64,000 bases of DNA from Mycolicibacterium rutilum (GCF_900108565.1 NZ_LT629971.1:124001-188000); one strand, 5' to 3'. Positions 26,637-35,416 are shown, counted from the stretch's first letter. Notes: generated by a model not told the origin, from the letters alone. Translations and numbers: made by a program.

Positions 26637-28946
26637 TCAGCTGGCGGCGCCGGCGATCCCGATCGCGATCAGGATGACCACCCCGACGGCCGCGATGCCC
26701 AGCGCGATCAGCAGCACGAAGCACACCGCCGACAGCACCAGCGGCAGCAGGCAGACGCCCCCGAAGCCGATCGCGGACTTGGTCGCGGTGTCCATCATGC
26801 GCAGGTCCAGGTCGGCGAAGTTGACCACCACCACCATGAGCACCAGCGCGGCGATCGCCAGCACCAGCGCGACCTGTTGGAACGTCGCGCTCGGAAAGTT
26901 CAGGATCTCGTGCACCCAGCTGAACGGCCACTCGGTCGTCGGCGGCACCTTGGGCGTCACCATGATGTGCGCGATGAGCGCCGCGACCGCGACGGCCGCC
27001 GCGCCGAGCGCCCGCAACGTCAGCCCCCGCTTGATCGCCTGATTACGGTGCCGGACCGCCGCGGCCTCGGCGGCCTCGATCTCGCGCCGACGTTCCTGTT
27101 CGGCGGCTTCGGCGGCCGCAACGGCCTGCTGGTAGTGCCGGGCCAGGTCGCCGACGCCGTGGGCGAGTGCCGTCGTCGCGATCTGTTGCGCGTCGGCGTC
27201 GGCGTTGTCGGGGTGGCGTGCGGGCGGCCTGGTTTGCGCGCACAGCGCGGCGAACCAGTGCGGTCCGCTGCGGTCCATCTGCGTGAGGTCGCGGTGCAGA
27301 TCGGTCAGGCAGGCCGGTGACAGGAGCGCGGCGCGCGCGACGCCTTTGGCGCGGGTGATGCGCCGCGGGATGGCCTCGCGCACATCGACGCCGACGTCCA
27401 CGCCGGCCACCCTGGTGGTGGCGGCCTGCACGATCGCGGCCGCGGCGGCGTCGATCCGCTGGTCGACGTCCTTGGCGTACCGCGACAGCCGCGCCAGCGC
27501 GTAGTACTCCGCCGACTGTCCGGCGGGCCCGGCTTTCTCGTCGAACTGGGTTTCGACGAGCGCGGCGACGACGTCGGGTTCGAGCGACTGCAGCAGCGGG
27601 TCGCGCGGCCAATCGTCGCCGGCCTGCAGATAGCGGATGGCGAGGTCACGCGAATTGATCGGCGCGCCACGGTAGATCACGTCGCTGCCGCGATAGTGGG
27701 CGGCGAACTCGAGGATGCGCGCGTCGATCTGTGAGCGTCGTCCGCCGACCGGCGTGAGCAGGTTGGTCTCGATGTGGGTGTCGCGGACGTCCTCGCGGAT
27801 CCAGGCGCGCAGCGCGTCGCACTGCTGCTTCGACGTGAACAGCGAGACCGCCGCATCCCAGTTGGTCACCATGTGGGTGGCGAGTTGGACCGGGTCGGTG
27901 AAGCGTCGTCGGGCGAACCGGAACGCCGGAATCGGCCGGTCGCCGCGGATCCCGGCCGGTCGTGCCGCGGCGACGGGCGGCGAGTCGCCGTCCAGCCACG
28001 CGCGGATCTGCGGTGCGCTCCACCGGTCGACGGGGTTGTGCACCAACAGCCCGCGGCACAACAGGTTCCACCGCGGGTCGGCGACCGCGGACAGGTCGAT
28101 GTCGCCCATCGTGATGGCGTGCCGGATGGCGTTCTCGTCGCGCAGCGGCCGCCCGCTGCCGTCCTTGAACGGGTGCTGGCCGGTGAGCACCTCGCACATC
28201 ATCATGCCGACGGCCCACCAGTCGCGGCTGCGGCCGGCGTTCGGGGTGTTGAGCGTCTCGGGTGACTGATAGACCAGCGTGCCCTTGATGCCGCCGGTGG
28301 TGTCGCGACGCGACTGCCGGGTGGCCGCCAGTTCGGCGGCGATACCGAGGTCGGCGAGCACGAGATCGAGCGGCTGACGGCTCCGGATCAGGATGTTGGC
28401 CGGTTTGATGTCGCGGTGCACGATGCCCATGCGCTGATGGATGTACTGCAGCGCCTCGGTCATCTCGACGAGGATGTCCAACGCGAGTTCGGGGGCCCGG
28501 CCGCCCGAGCGCGCCAGCAGCGTCTCCAGCGAGCCGTCGGGCAAAAAGTCCATCACCTCGATGAAACGCGGTGCACCCCAACCGGTGTAGGTCGATCGCG
28601 TGACAGGCAGGACGTGGGCCGGGTCCGCGGTGGCGAGACGGTCGACGAAGGACTGCGACAGCGTGATACCGCGGTGGTAGATCTTGACGACCTTGCAAAC
28701 GCCGTCGCGGCGGCGGCGGATGACCGCGACGTTGGCCTCGCCGCCGGAGTCGAGGTCTTCGATCAGGTCGTACTCGGCTTCCAGGTAGTCCGGCAGCCGC
28801 AGGGCGCTCCTGGGCGGCGCATGATCGCGTTGAGTGTGTGGCCGCTGGTCGCGTTGTGTCGGCGGGCGCTGATCGCGCTGTGTCGGCGGCCGCTGATCGC
28901 GTTGCGTCGGTGGCCGCTGGTCGCGCTGTGTCGGTTCACTGGCCAT
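26637..28946 (-). CDS. Ser/Thr protein kinase with C-terminal membrane helices
   Basis: The 769-residue protein opens with five copies of an octapeptide (TQRDQRPP type, residues 6-45), followed by an active-looking kinase domain (about 55-325). The Lys in VVKIYH (about 86), HRDIKPANIL (about 174-183), DLG in place of DFG, and SPE are present. Residues about 345-600 are an uncharacterised helical region with Trp and Asp motifs. About four transmembrane helices close the protein (from about 640), with a Gln/Glu/Ala coiled coil just before them. The ATG overlaps the PP2C gene by 11 nt. It presumably phosphorylates the FHA partner or envelope proteins, and PP2C would reverse this. Confidence 0.88.
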   Translation of the reverse strand: MASEPTQRDQRPPTQRDQRPPTQRDQRPPTQRDQRPHTQRDHAPPRSALRLPDYLEAEYDLIEDLDSGGEANVAVIRRRRDGVCKVVKIYHRGITLSQSFVDRLATADPAHVLPVTRSTYTGWGAPRFIEVMDFLPDGSLETLLARSGGRAPELALDILVEMTEALQYIHQRMGIVHRDIKPANILIRSRQPLDLVLADLGIAAELAATRQSRRDTTGGIKGTLVYQSPETLNTPNAGRSRDWWAVGMMMCEVLTGQHPFKDGSGRPLRDENAIRHAITMGDIDLSAVADPRWNLLCRGLLVHNPVDRWSAPQIRAWLDGDSPPVAAARPAGIRGDRPIPAFRFARRRFTDPVQLATHMVTNWDAAVSLFTSKQQCDALRAWIREDVRDTHIETNLLTPVGGRRSQIDARILEFAAHYRGSDVIYRGAPINSRDLAIRYLQAGDDWPRDPLLQSLEPDVVAALVETQFDEKAGPAGQSAEYYALARLSRYAKDVDQRIDAAAAAIVQAATTRVAGVDVGVDVREAIPRRITRAKGVARAALLSPACLTDLHRDLTQMDRSGPHWFAALCAQTRPPARHPDNADADAQQIATTALAHGVGDLARHYQQAVAAAEAAEQERRREIEAAEAAAVRHRNQAIKRGLTLRALGAAAVAVAALIAHIMVTPKVPPTTEWPFSWVHEILNFPSATFQQVALVLAIAALVLMVVVVNFADLDLRMMDTATKSAIGFGGVCLLPLVLSAVCFVLLIALGIAAVGVVILIAIGIAGAAS
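28812..28931 (-). repeat. Five tandem 24-nt repeats inside the kinase gene
   Basis: Five in-frame 24-nt units encode TQRDQRPP three times, then TQRDQRPH and TQRDHAPP. The repeat is perfect or nearly so at the DNA level apart from third bases, and sits before the kinase domain. Such tracts change length by slippage, so this may vary between strains. The Thr residues make it a possible autophosphorylation tail. Confidence 0.85.
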
Positions 28947-29670
28947 CCGCGGCCCCCGGTATCGAGATCAGCGCGAACGAGAAGTTGTCGTGCGCCCCCG
29001 CCTGCCGGGTGGCGTCGATAATCGCCTCGGCGGCGTCGGCGAAGTCGGCGGTCATCACCGCGGCGCGCAGCCCGGCTGCGGTCATCATGCCGCTCACCCC
29101 GTCCGAGCACAGCAGGTAGCCGGATCCGTCGCGGGGGTGCAGCGTGATGTGCGGGTCGATGGGCAGCCGCTGACCGAGGGACTGGGTGATCGTGTTCGTC
29201 GGCCGTCCCTCGGCGTCCAGTATCGCGTCGTCGATCGAAACCTGCTGCAGGAAACCGCTGTTCACGCTGTAGACCCGGCTGTCGCCGACGTTGAAGACCA
29301 CGACGTGCTCATCGAGGACGCAGATGCCGGCGATCGTGGTGCCCATCCCCCGGAGTTCGGGGTTCTGGCCGACCTGGAACACCCGCTCGTTGGCCTGGTG
29401 CAGGCCGTTCACCACGTCGTCCGGCGTGCTCCAGTGCGTCGACACCTCGGCGATCGCGCCGAGTGCCACCCTGCTGGCCAGGTCGCCGCCCGCGTGTCCG
29501 CCCATGCCGTCGGCGACCGCGGCGACGAACGGCGCGTCGGCCGAGAACCGCATGCTGACAACGCTTCCCACAGCCGCCTGACACGACCACCCACCGATGA
29601 GCAGAGCGTCCTCGTTGCGCTTGCGCACCAGGCCGGTGTCGGTGAACGCGGTGACGGCGATGTGGGTCAC
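28936..29670 (-). CDS. PP2C-type Ser/Thr protein phosphatase
   Basis: The 244-residue cytoplasmic phosphatase of the PPM/PP2C family shows all usual metal-binding motifs: RKRNEDALL (about residues 16-24), VADGMGGHAGGDLAS (about 53-67), GDSRVY, LLCSDGVSGM (about 186-195) and HDNFSF (about 227-232). There is no sensor domain or membrane helix. It starts at a GTG overlapping the FHA stop by 4 nt and overlaps the kinase start, giving a kinase-phosphatase pair of the PknB/PstP type dedicated to this operon. Confidence 0.92.
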   Translation of the reverse strand: MTHIAVTAFTDTGLVRKRNEDALLIGGWSCQAAVGSVVSMRFSADAPFVAAVADGMGGHAGGDLASRVALGAIAEVSTHWSTPDDVVNGLHQANERVFQVGQNPELRGMGTTIAGICVLDEHVVVFNVGDSRVYSVNSGFLQQVSIDDAILDAEGRPTNTITQSLGQRLPIDPHITLHPRDGSGYLLCSDGVSGMMTAAGLRAAVMTADFADAAEAIIDATRQAGAHDNFSFALISIPGAADGQ

Positions 29671-30191
29671 TGACCGGTCCTCCTCATCGCCACGACCGCC
29701 CGCAGATGCGCGCCGAACCCGATGACGTCGCCGTCAGCCAGGGCGGTCGGCTGGTATTCGTCGATCCTGTCGCCGTTGACCGTCGTGCCGTTGGTCGACG
29801 CCTGGTCTTCGACGGACAGCTGGCCGTCGCGCAGCGTGAGCTTGGCGTGCAACCGCGACACGTTGGTGAACTCCTCGATCTGGGCGCCGCACCGGTCGGC
29901 GTGGTCGCGGCCGATGATCAGCTCGCCCTCCTCGAGCGCGACCGGTCCCCACGGGAACCGCAACTCCGTATCGGTCTGCGCGGTGGCCTGATTCGCGGTG
30001 ATGTACGCCGCGGCCTCGGCTGCGTCGCGCTTGGCGCCCGTCGAATGCAGCGGGCACGGCACCGGCATGTCGCAGCCGGGCTCCGCGCACGCCTGCGGCT
30101 GCGCGGCATCCACATCGGGCTCGACCGGTTCGAAGCAGCCGGGCTGCTCGCAGACGTCGCCGGTCAACCGGCCGTGGGCGCGGCATCTCAT
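29667..30191 (-). CDS. FHA domain protein with N-terminal Cys/His cluster
   Basis: The 174-residue protein has residues about 1-48 rich in Cys and His (RCRAHG, CEQPGC, CAEPGC, PCPLH), which look like a small zinc-binding module. The C-terminal FHA domain (about 75-165) has LIIGRD, VSRLHAKL and STNGTTVNG, the residues that bind phosphothreonine peptides. It probably recognises a target of the neighbouring kinase and so acts as the switch or scaffold of the system. The start MRCRAHG overlaps the radical SAM stop (ATGA). Confidence 0.88.
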   Translation of the reverse strand: MRCRAHGRLTGDVCEQPGCFEPVEPDVDAAQPQACAEPGCDMPVPCPLHSTGAKRDAAEAAAYITANQATAQTDTELRFPWGPVALEEGELIIGRDHADRCGAQIEEFTNVSRLHAKLTLRDGQLSVEDQASTNGTTVNGDRIDEYQPTALADGDVIGFGAHLRAVVAMRRTGQ

Positions 30192-30835
30192 CGGGGTCGC
30201 CACGACACCTCCTCGAGTTCGACGCCGCTGCTGCGCAGGGCGGTTTCGAGGCGGCGCAGGTCGCCGCGGCGCGGGATACCGATCATCCAGACCTGTCCGT
30301 CCTCGACGGTGACCTGAAGCGGCGGGTGCTCCGCGCGTTCGTCGAGGAAGGGCCCGTATCGGAGCCGCCCGAGGTCGGTGAGCGGGATCAGCCGCTGGTT
30401 GGCCGAGCCGCGCCACAGCAGGTCGGTCGGTTCGGTGATCGCGAACGCCCCGACGATCACCGCGTCGATCAGGTCGGCCGCCCACGGGAACGCGGCGTGG
30501 AACTCGGCCTCGTCACGGCCGGTGTAGCACAACACATCACCGGCGAAGTGGCCATCGCGACGCAGTCTTTCGATCCCCTGGAGCAGGGCGTGCAGCGCCG
30601 CGGGTTGTTCGGTCGGCTCGCCACCGGAGATCGTCAGCCCGTCCACCTCACCGAGCCCGGCGAGCCAGGCCAGCACGTCATCGACCTCGAGTGCGGTGCC
30701 GTCGCCGTGGTCCCAGGTGTCCCGGGACACGCACCCCGGGCAGCCGATCGTGCAGCCCTGCACCCACAGCCCCGCCCTGATACCGGGACCGAGCGCGGTG
30801 ACCGGATGGTGCAGCCGAGAGACGTTCAGCTTCAC
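30188..30835 (-). CDS. Radical SAM enzyme, activating-enzyme-like
   Basis: The 215-residue protein carries the iron-sulfur motif WVQGCTIGCPGC (Cys 28, 32 and 35, spacing CX3CX2C) and the SAM-binding SGGEP (about residues 68-72). The compact size and the CTIGCPGC context resemble glycyl-radical activases of the NrdG/PflA group. No glycyl radical enzyme or NrdD is encoded in the window. It lies between a ClpB-like ATPase and an FHA gene with 4-nt overlaps at both ends, so its target is likely a protein of this operon. Activity is inferred from motifs. Confidence 0.85.
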   Translation of the reverse strand: MKLNVSRLHHPVTALGPGIRAGLWVQGCTIGCPGCVSRDTWDHGDGTALEVDDVLAWLAGLGEVDGLTISGGEPTEQPAALHALLQGIERLRRDGHFAGDVLCYTGRDEAEFHAAFPWAADLIDAVIVGAFAITEPTDLLWRGSANQRLIPLTDLGRLRYGPFLDERAEHPPLQVTVEDGQVWMIGIPRRGDLRRLETALRSSGVELEEVSWRPR

Positions 30836-32658
30836 TGGAGTTCGAGCTCCCAGTTCTGCCCGAGCTGCTTGGCCTGCACGATCTGCACCGGAACGGACCC
30901 GGCGTCGGGCATCGCGAACAACGCCCGCGACAGCGGGTTGATCAGCATGGTCTCGATCGCCGAGACGACGCCGCGGCCGCCGTTGTTGGAGTCGGCGGTG
31001 GCGGCGGTCCGGATGGTGGTGCGCGCGTCGTCGGACATCGTGATCGGGACGCCGAACCGGGTGGACGCGGTGTCCAGCGCCCGCGAGATCGACCCCTCGG
31101 CGATGTCGGCGAGCACGTCGGAGGGCAGGAAGTTGAACACCACCACGCCCTCGCGCAGCCGGTTGTACAGCTCGGGACGGCCGAGGGTCTCGCGGAAGTG
31201 GATCTCGATGTAGTCGCGCACCTTGGTGTCGATGACGTCGGGCGGGTCGGCGATCGTGACATTGTTGACCGGGCGTCCGTCGGGTCCGGGCACGACGATG
31301 CCGAGGTTGGTGGTGAACACGATGATCGACTCGGTGAAATGCACTGTGGCGCCGCGGCCGTCGGTGAGCCGGCCGTCGTCGAGGATCTGCAGGAACTTGT
31401 CGAGGATCCGCGGGTGGGCCTTCTCGATCTCGTCGAACAGGATCACCTGGAACGGCCGTGCGCGCACACCGTTGGTGAGCTCGCCGCCGGCGTCGAACCC
31501 GACGTAGCCGGGCGGCGCGCCGATCAGCCGGGCCTCGTTCTGCTCGGCGGCGAACTCGCTCATGTCGAACCGCAGATAGGCCTTCTCGTCGCCGAACACG
31601 ATCTCGGCGATCGCCTTGGCCAGTTCGGTCTTGCCGACACCGGTGGGCCCGGCGAAGAACAGCACGCCGCGCGGCCGGCTGGACTGGCCGCGCATGTGCG
31701 CGCCACCCAGGCCGATCGCGGCGCGTTTGAGGATGTCGAGGGTGCGCATCACCGCCTGCGGCTGGCCGAGCACCCGTTCGGCGAGTTCGACGTCGGCCTG
31801 CGCGATACGTTCCCGCAGTTCGGGTTTGACCCATGGGTTGTCCGGTACGCCGATGCGGTAGGCGCGCACCGCGTCGGCGATCGCGGTGGCGGGCACCTCG
31901 CTGGCCGCCGCCAGCGCGCAGATGTCGCGGATCGCGCGGCAGTGCAGCCCGTGGGTGAGTTCGGCGAACGTCTCGATCAGCGCGTCGCCGCCGTCGACCG
32001 GGAAGCCAGGCACCCGACGCAGCATCACGTCGCACATCTGCAGCCGCGCCGCCAAATCCGGCGTCGGCACCACGGTGGTGCGGATCGCGTGGTTACCGGA
32101 GCTGAACCACGCCGGCAGGTCACCGGGCTGGTCGATCAGCCAGACGATCACCGGGTAGCTGCCGCCGAATCGCACTGCGTCGTAGGCCAATTGGTTCGCC
32201 GTGGCCAGGAACGTGCGCTGCTCCTCGGTGAGCGGATCGTCGAACAGCCGCCCGGCGTCGGGGAACATCAGCGCGATCGGCGCGCCCGGGTCGACGCCCG
32301 GCTGCACCGCGGTGATCGCCTCGAGCACCTGGCGCAGCATGTCCCACGACAGCCGGGTGCCCAGTTCAAGATTGCGGACCGCGCCGAGGATACGGCTCGC
32401 GTCGGGGCTGAACGACCCGGTCTTGTCGGCGACGACGCCCAGGCCCGCCGAATGCGTGTAGGTCAGCATCGCGGCGAATCCCTGCTGGCGCAGCACGAAC
32501 CACAGCGCGTCGGTCATCGACATCGGCCAACGCCGGCCGGTAGGATCGTCGAGCAAATACATGTCGCGCAGGTTGCCGGTGAGGATCAGCTGCGGGTGCA
32601 TGCGGGTGGCGAGGTCGATCTCGCGGATCCAGGCCGGCCGCGCATCAGGTGCGGTCAC
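30832..32658 (-). CDS. ClpB/ClpA-like AAA+ ATPase with a single complete ATPase module
   Basis: The 608-residue protein carries a C-terminal Clp-type D2 module with Walker A GPTGVGKTELAKA (about residues 336-348), Walker B ILFDEIEKAHP (about 404-414), the pore-type loop GAPPGYVGF and sensor-1 FTTNLG. The N-terminal half (about 1-300) looks like a degenerate first AAA domain without a Walker A; VIVWLIDQPGDLPAWF may be the remnant of its Walker B and sensor strands. It is expected to unfold or remodel protein complexes. In type VI secretion the ClpV ATPase plays such a part beside a kinase/PP2C/FHA set, but no secretion-sheath genes occur here. Confidence 0.88.
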   Translation of the reverse strand: MTAPDARPAWIREIDLATRMHPQLILTGNLRDMYLLDDPTGRRWPMSMTDALWFVLRQQGFAAMLTYTHSAGLGVVADKTGSFSPDASRILGAVRNLELGTRLSWDMLRQVLEAITAVQPGVDPGAPIALMFPDAGRLFDDPLTEEQRTFLATANQLAYDAVRFGGSYPVIVWLIDQPGDLPAWFSSGNHAIRTTVVPTPDLAARLQMCDVMLRRVPGFPVDGGDALIETFAELTHGLHCRAIRDICALAAASEVPATAIADAVRAYRIGVPDNPWVKPELRERIAQADVELAERVLGQPQAVMRTLDILKRAAIGLGGAHMRGQSSRPRGVLFFAGPTGVGKTELAKAIAEIVFGDEKAYLRFDMSEFAAEQNEARLIGAPPGYVGFDAGGELTNGVRARPFQVILFDEIEKAHPRILDKFLQILDDGRLTDGRGATVHFTESIIVFTTNLGIVVPGPDGRPVNNVTIADPPDVIDTKVRDYIEIHFRETLGRPELYNRLREGVVVFNFLPSDVLADIAEGSISRALDTASTRFGVPITMSDDARTTIRTAATADSNNGGRGVVSAIETMLINPLSRALFAMPDAGSVPVQIVQAKQLGQNWELELQ

Positions 32659-33860
32659 AGCGTGCGGCCTTTCTCGGCGGGCCTGGTCGCCGCCCTGGTG
32701 GCCGCCGGCTTGGCGAGCTTGTCGTCGGCGACCTTCTGCACGGCGTAGGCGCCCGGTTCGTGGCGCAGGTCGACGTCGAGGTCGACGCCGTCGCGCTTGG
32801 CCAGTTCGATCATCTTGTCCAGTGCATCGCAGAACACGCGTTCGGCGGCGGCGTCCTCGTCGGCGGTGGTGAGCACTGCGTCCGAGCGCACGGCCTGCGC
32901 GGTGAACCGGTTGGAGCCGGGTTCGAGCCGAACCTTCAGCCCGTAGTGCGAGGAGCCGTTGCGCGCCACTGCGGCGTTCGCGCTCGACAGGTCGGTCGAG
33001 AACTGCGGTCCCACCACGTAACCCAACTCCTGGAGCGCCTTGTTCATGACGCGCACGACGTGCTGACGGTCGGCCTCGGCGTCGGCCTGTTCGATCGCGG
33101 CCTCGACCGCCGCGGTGAGGTAGTCGGGGACGGCGGTCACGCCGTCGGCAATCAGCGTGGCGACGCGCTCGCGCAGCGCGTCGGCGCCGGCCACCCCGTC
33201 GAGGCGGGCCTGCATGGCGAGCAGGTCCGCGCGCGTCGCCGCTTGTGCCTCGCGTTGAGCCGTGGCGGCTCGACTCTCCGCGATCAGGAAGTCGAGTTCG
33301 TTGAGCAGCAGGCTTATTCGCGATTCAGATCGGCAGCGGTGGATGTCGGCGATGAGCTCCTGCGCGCGGGCGGCGTCGTGGTCGAGGTGCGCGAGGTCGC
33401 GGATCCGCCGGTCGATGCGCTCGTTGACGCGGTCCCAGTCGACGGTTTCGGGTTGGGGTTCGGGCGCGCGGGTCTGTCGCCAGCGCGACGCGCGGTGGTC
33501 GGGTTGGTGTTGCGGTTCAGCCTGCAGGGTGGCCACCAGTTTGGCGACCTGCGCGGCGTGGGCGGTCTGCGCGACCTCTTCACGCGCGGCCGACAACGCG
33601 GTCGCCGCAGTGGCGGTCGCGGCTTCCAGAGCCTGCGCGGCGGCCGAGAATGCCGCGGAGTCGGCGCTCGCCGGCGGCGCGGCAGGGCGTTCGCATGCCG
33701 GTGCTTCTCCCGCGACAGCGGCCAGCGCGGCGCGCCGGGAAACGATTTCCTGCCAACGGGATTCGGCGCGTGCGTAGGCGGCCTTCGCGTCGCGCAGCAT
33801 CCGGGCTTCGCGTTGTTCGGCGGTCTCGACGTGGTAGGCGCCGCCCTTCGGGCCGCTCAC
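32655..33860 (-). CDS. Helical/coiled-coil protein of unknown function
   Basis: The 401-residue, Ala-, Glu- and Arg-rich protein is almost entirely helical by composition. Heptad-like stretches occur at about residues 15-45, 75-115 and 150-235. The C-terminal part (about 265-385) contains a mixed alpha/beta segment with VVRVMNKALQELGY and KVRLEPGSNRFTAQAV. It lacks membrane helices, enzyme motifs and a recognised family. The GTG start overlaps the upstream stop and the stop overlaps the AAA+ start, so it probably is an adaptor or substrate of that ATPase. Confidence 0.7.
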   Translation of the reverse strand: MSGPKGGAYHVETAEQREARMLRDAKAAYARAESRWQEIVSRRAALAAVAGEAPACERPAAPPASADSAAFSAAAQALEAATATAATALSAAREEVAQTAHAAQVAKLVATLQAEPQHQPDHRASRWRQTRAPEPQPETVDWDRVNERIDRRIRDLAHLDHDAARAQELIADIHRCRSESRISLLLNELDFLIAESRAATAQREAQAATRADLLAMQARLDGVAGADALRERVATLIADGVTAVPDYLTAAVEAAIEQADAEADRQHVVRVMNKALQELGYVVGPQFSTDLSSANAAVARNGSSHYGLKVRLEPGSNRFTAQAVRSDAVLTTADEDAAAERVFCDALDKMIELAKRDGVDLDVDLRHEPGAYAVQKVADDKLAKPAATRAATRPAEKGRTL

Positions 33861-34558
33861 AGCCTGCGCCGTCCGCTGAAGGGCCCGGCCACCGCGCGGG
33901 TGGCGAAGTAGGCGCCGCAGTACAGCAGGATCACCATCAGTCCGGCGGCGTTGCCGCCGCAGGTTCCGTCGAGAGTCGAGGTGTAGACGGCGTGCAGGCC
34001 GAGCGCGACCGCGGCCAGTCCGGTGACCACTTGCGGCAGCCGAATCACCAAGAGGCCGAGCACGAATGCCGTCGGCACCATCACCGCGAGGATCACCATG
34101 TCCGAAGTCGTGCCGTAGGTCAGGAACGTCGTGACGGCGACAAGCGCTTCCACCGCACCGAGCAGCGCCACCCCGACGCCGAACCGGAACGGCTTGTGCA
34201 GCGTGATGAAGGAGGCCGCCGCGGTGAGCGCGGCGACGGCGAGCAGCAGCGCGAGCGCGGTCCAGCGCAGCGGCGTCGCGACGCCGTTGCCGCACACCCC
34301 GTTGACGAACGACGCGATGGCGGGAAAGAGCAACAGGATCGCCATGCCGTCGAACAGCAGTACCGAGGGCCTGCGCAGGAAGTCGGCGAGCGCGAACACC
34401 GCCGAGGCGATACCCATGCCGATCGCCACCATCAGCACACCGCTGTCGGTGGACCCTGCCGAGGAGACCACGCCACCGAAGGCGACCGCGGTGATCAAGC
34501 CGTTGACGAACGGCCCGATCGCGCTCTCGTCGGTGCCCAGGTTCTTGGTGATGCTCAC
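33857..34558 (-). CDS. Polytopic membrane protein heading the kinase/AAA+ operon
   Basis: The 233-residue protein has about six or seven hydrophobic helices spread over residues 15-220 (for example VNGLITAVAFGGVV, LLLAVAALTAAASFI, VILAVMVPTAFVLGLLV). Two Cys lie in CGNG and CGGN, each near the outer end of a helix. No transporter motif is seen. As the first gene of the seven-gene operon it may be the membrane anchor of the complex. The 146-nt gap upstream separates it from the divergent DUF3060 gene and should hold both promoters. Confidence 0.7.
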   Translation of the reverse strand: MSITKNLGTDESAIGPFVNGLITAVAFGGVVSSAGSTDSGVLMVAIGMGIASAVFALADFLRRPSVLLFDGMAILLLFPAIASFVNGVCGNGVATPLRWTALALLLAVAALTAAASFITLHKPFRFGVGVALLGAVEALVAVTTFLTYGTTSDMVILAVMVPTAFVLGLLVIRLPQVVTGLAAVALGLHAVYTSTLDGTCGGNAAGLMVILLYCGAYFATRAVAGPFSGRRRL

Positions 34559-34704
34559 CGAGTGCTCCCAGTCGTCGACGGCTCCGCGCGTCCGCGGAAC
34601 ACCTCATCGTGGCCGACGCGGGAGCGTGTGGGTATCGACCGTTCGACTGACATTTGCCGTCGCAATCCATTGAGCAGGGGCGTTTGCTGTGGGAGCATCT
34701 GCGC

Positions 34705-35397
34705 ATGAACCCGGAGGACGACCCGGAGGCCCGGATCCGGCAGCTGGAGCAGCCGCTGGCCGGCTATGCGACCGAACTGGGGAGCACGGAATCCGCACCC
34801 ACGTCGGCGCTGCCGCCGCCCGTCTACACCGGCCCGTACGATCAGTCGCCTTATACGGCGCCCCCGTTCGGTGTCGCGTATCCGCGGATCGAGAAGTCCG
34901 GGCCGCCGATCGGGCTCATCATGGGTCTGATCGCGGTGGTGTTCGTGCTCATCCTCGGCGGGATCGGCGCGGTCGTGTGGATGATGTCGTCGAACACGGG
35001 CGGTCGGCCCGGCATCGTCAGCGGCTCTTCGGGTGACAACGACGAGTGGACGTTCGCGCCGACCTGGACGATGCCGAGCGTCCCGTCGGAGGTGGCCCCG
35101 TCCGATGAGCCGCCGCAGGTGGCGGTCGCGCCGGCGGGCGGGAGCTACAGCGTCTCCGGCGTCGACAACGTCGAGACCATTGAATGCAACGGCAGCAACA
35201 TCAGCGTCAGCGGGGTCAACAACACCGTGACGCTGCGCGGTCACTGCCTGAGCGTGAACGTCTCGGGCGTCGAGAACAAGGTCGACGTGCGCAGCGCCGA
35301 CCGCATCAGCGCGTCAGGCTTCGACAACGAGGTGCGCTACCACGAAGGCCAACCCGAGATCACCGTGACGTCACGCAACGTCGTCGCATTGGGCTAG
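34705..35397 (+). CDS. DUF3060 domain membrane protein
   Basis: The 230-residue protein has an N-terminal motif DPEARIRQLEQPLA common at the start of mycobacterial DUF3060 proteins, a Pro/Tyr-rich stretch, one transmembrane helix (about residues 71-95) and an exported C-terminal DUF3060 domain (about 155-225). That domain is built of repeated short beta turns such as NISVSGVNNTVTL and LSVNVSGVENKVDV, a beta-helix-like pattern. The function is unknown. The ATG has GGGAG 9 nt upstream. It is divergent from the kinase/AAA+ operon and may share its control region. Confidence 0.85.
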   Translation: MNPEDDPEARIRQLEQPLAGYATELGSTESAPTSALPPPVYTGPYDQSPYTAPPFGVAYPRIEKSGPPIGLIMGLIAVVFVLILGGIGAVVWMMSSNTGGRPGIVSGSSGDNDEWTFAPTWTMPSVPSEVAPSDEPPQVAVAPAGGSYSVSGVDNVETIECNGSNISVSGVNNTVTLRGHCLSVNVSGVENKVDVRSADRISASGFDNEVRYHEGQPEITVTSRNVVALG

Positions 35398-35416
35398 GTC
35401 CGTCGCCCAGCTCCCC

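Noticed and set aside
26637..34558. Type VI secretion locus
   Set aside because: Kinase, PP2C, FHA and a Clp-like ATPase are reminiscent, but no sheath, Hcp, VgrG, baseplate or TssJLM genes occur.
34630..34635. SigF-type -10 (GGGTAT) upstream of the DUF3060 gene
   Set aside because: No GTTT-type -35 at a suitable distance, so not called a promoter.
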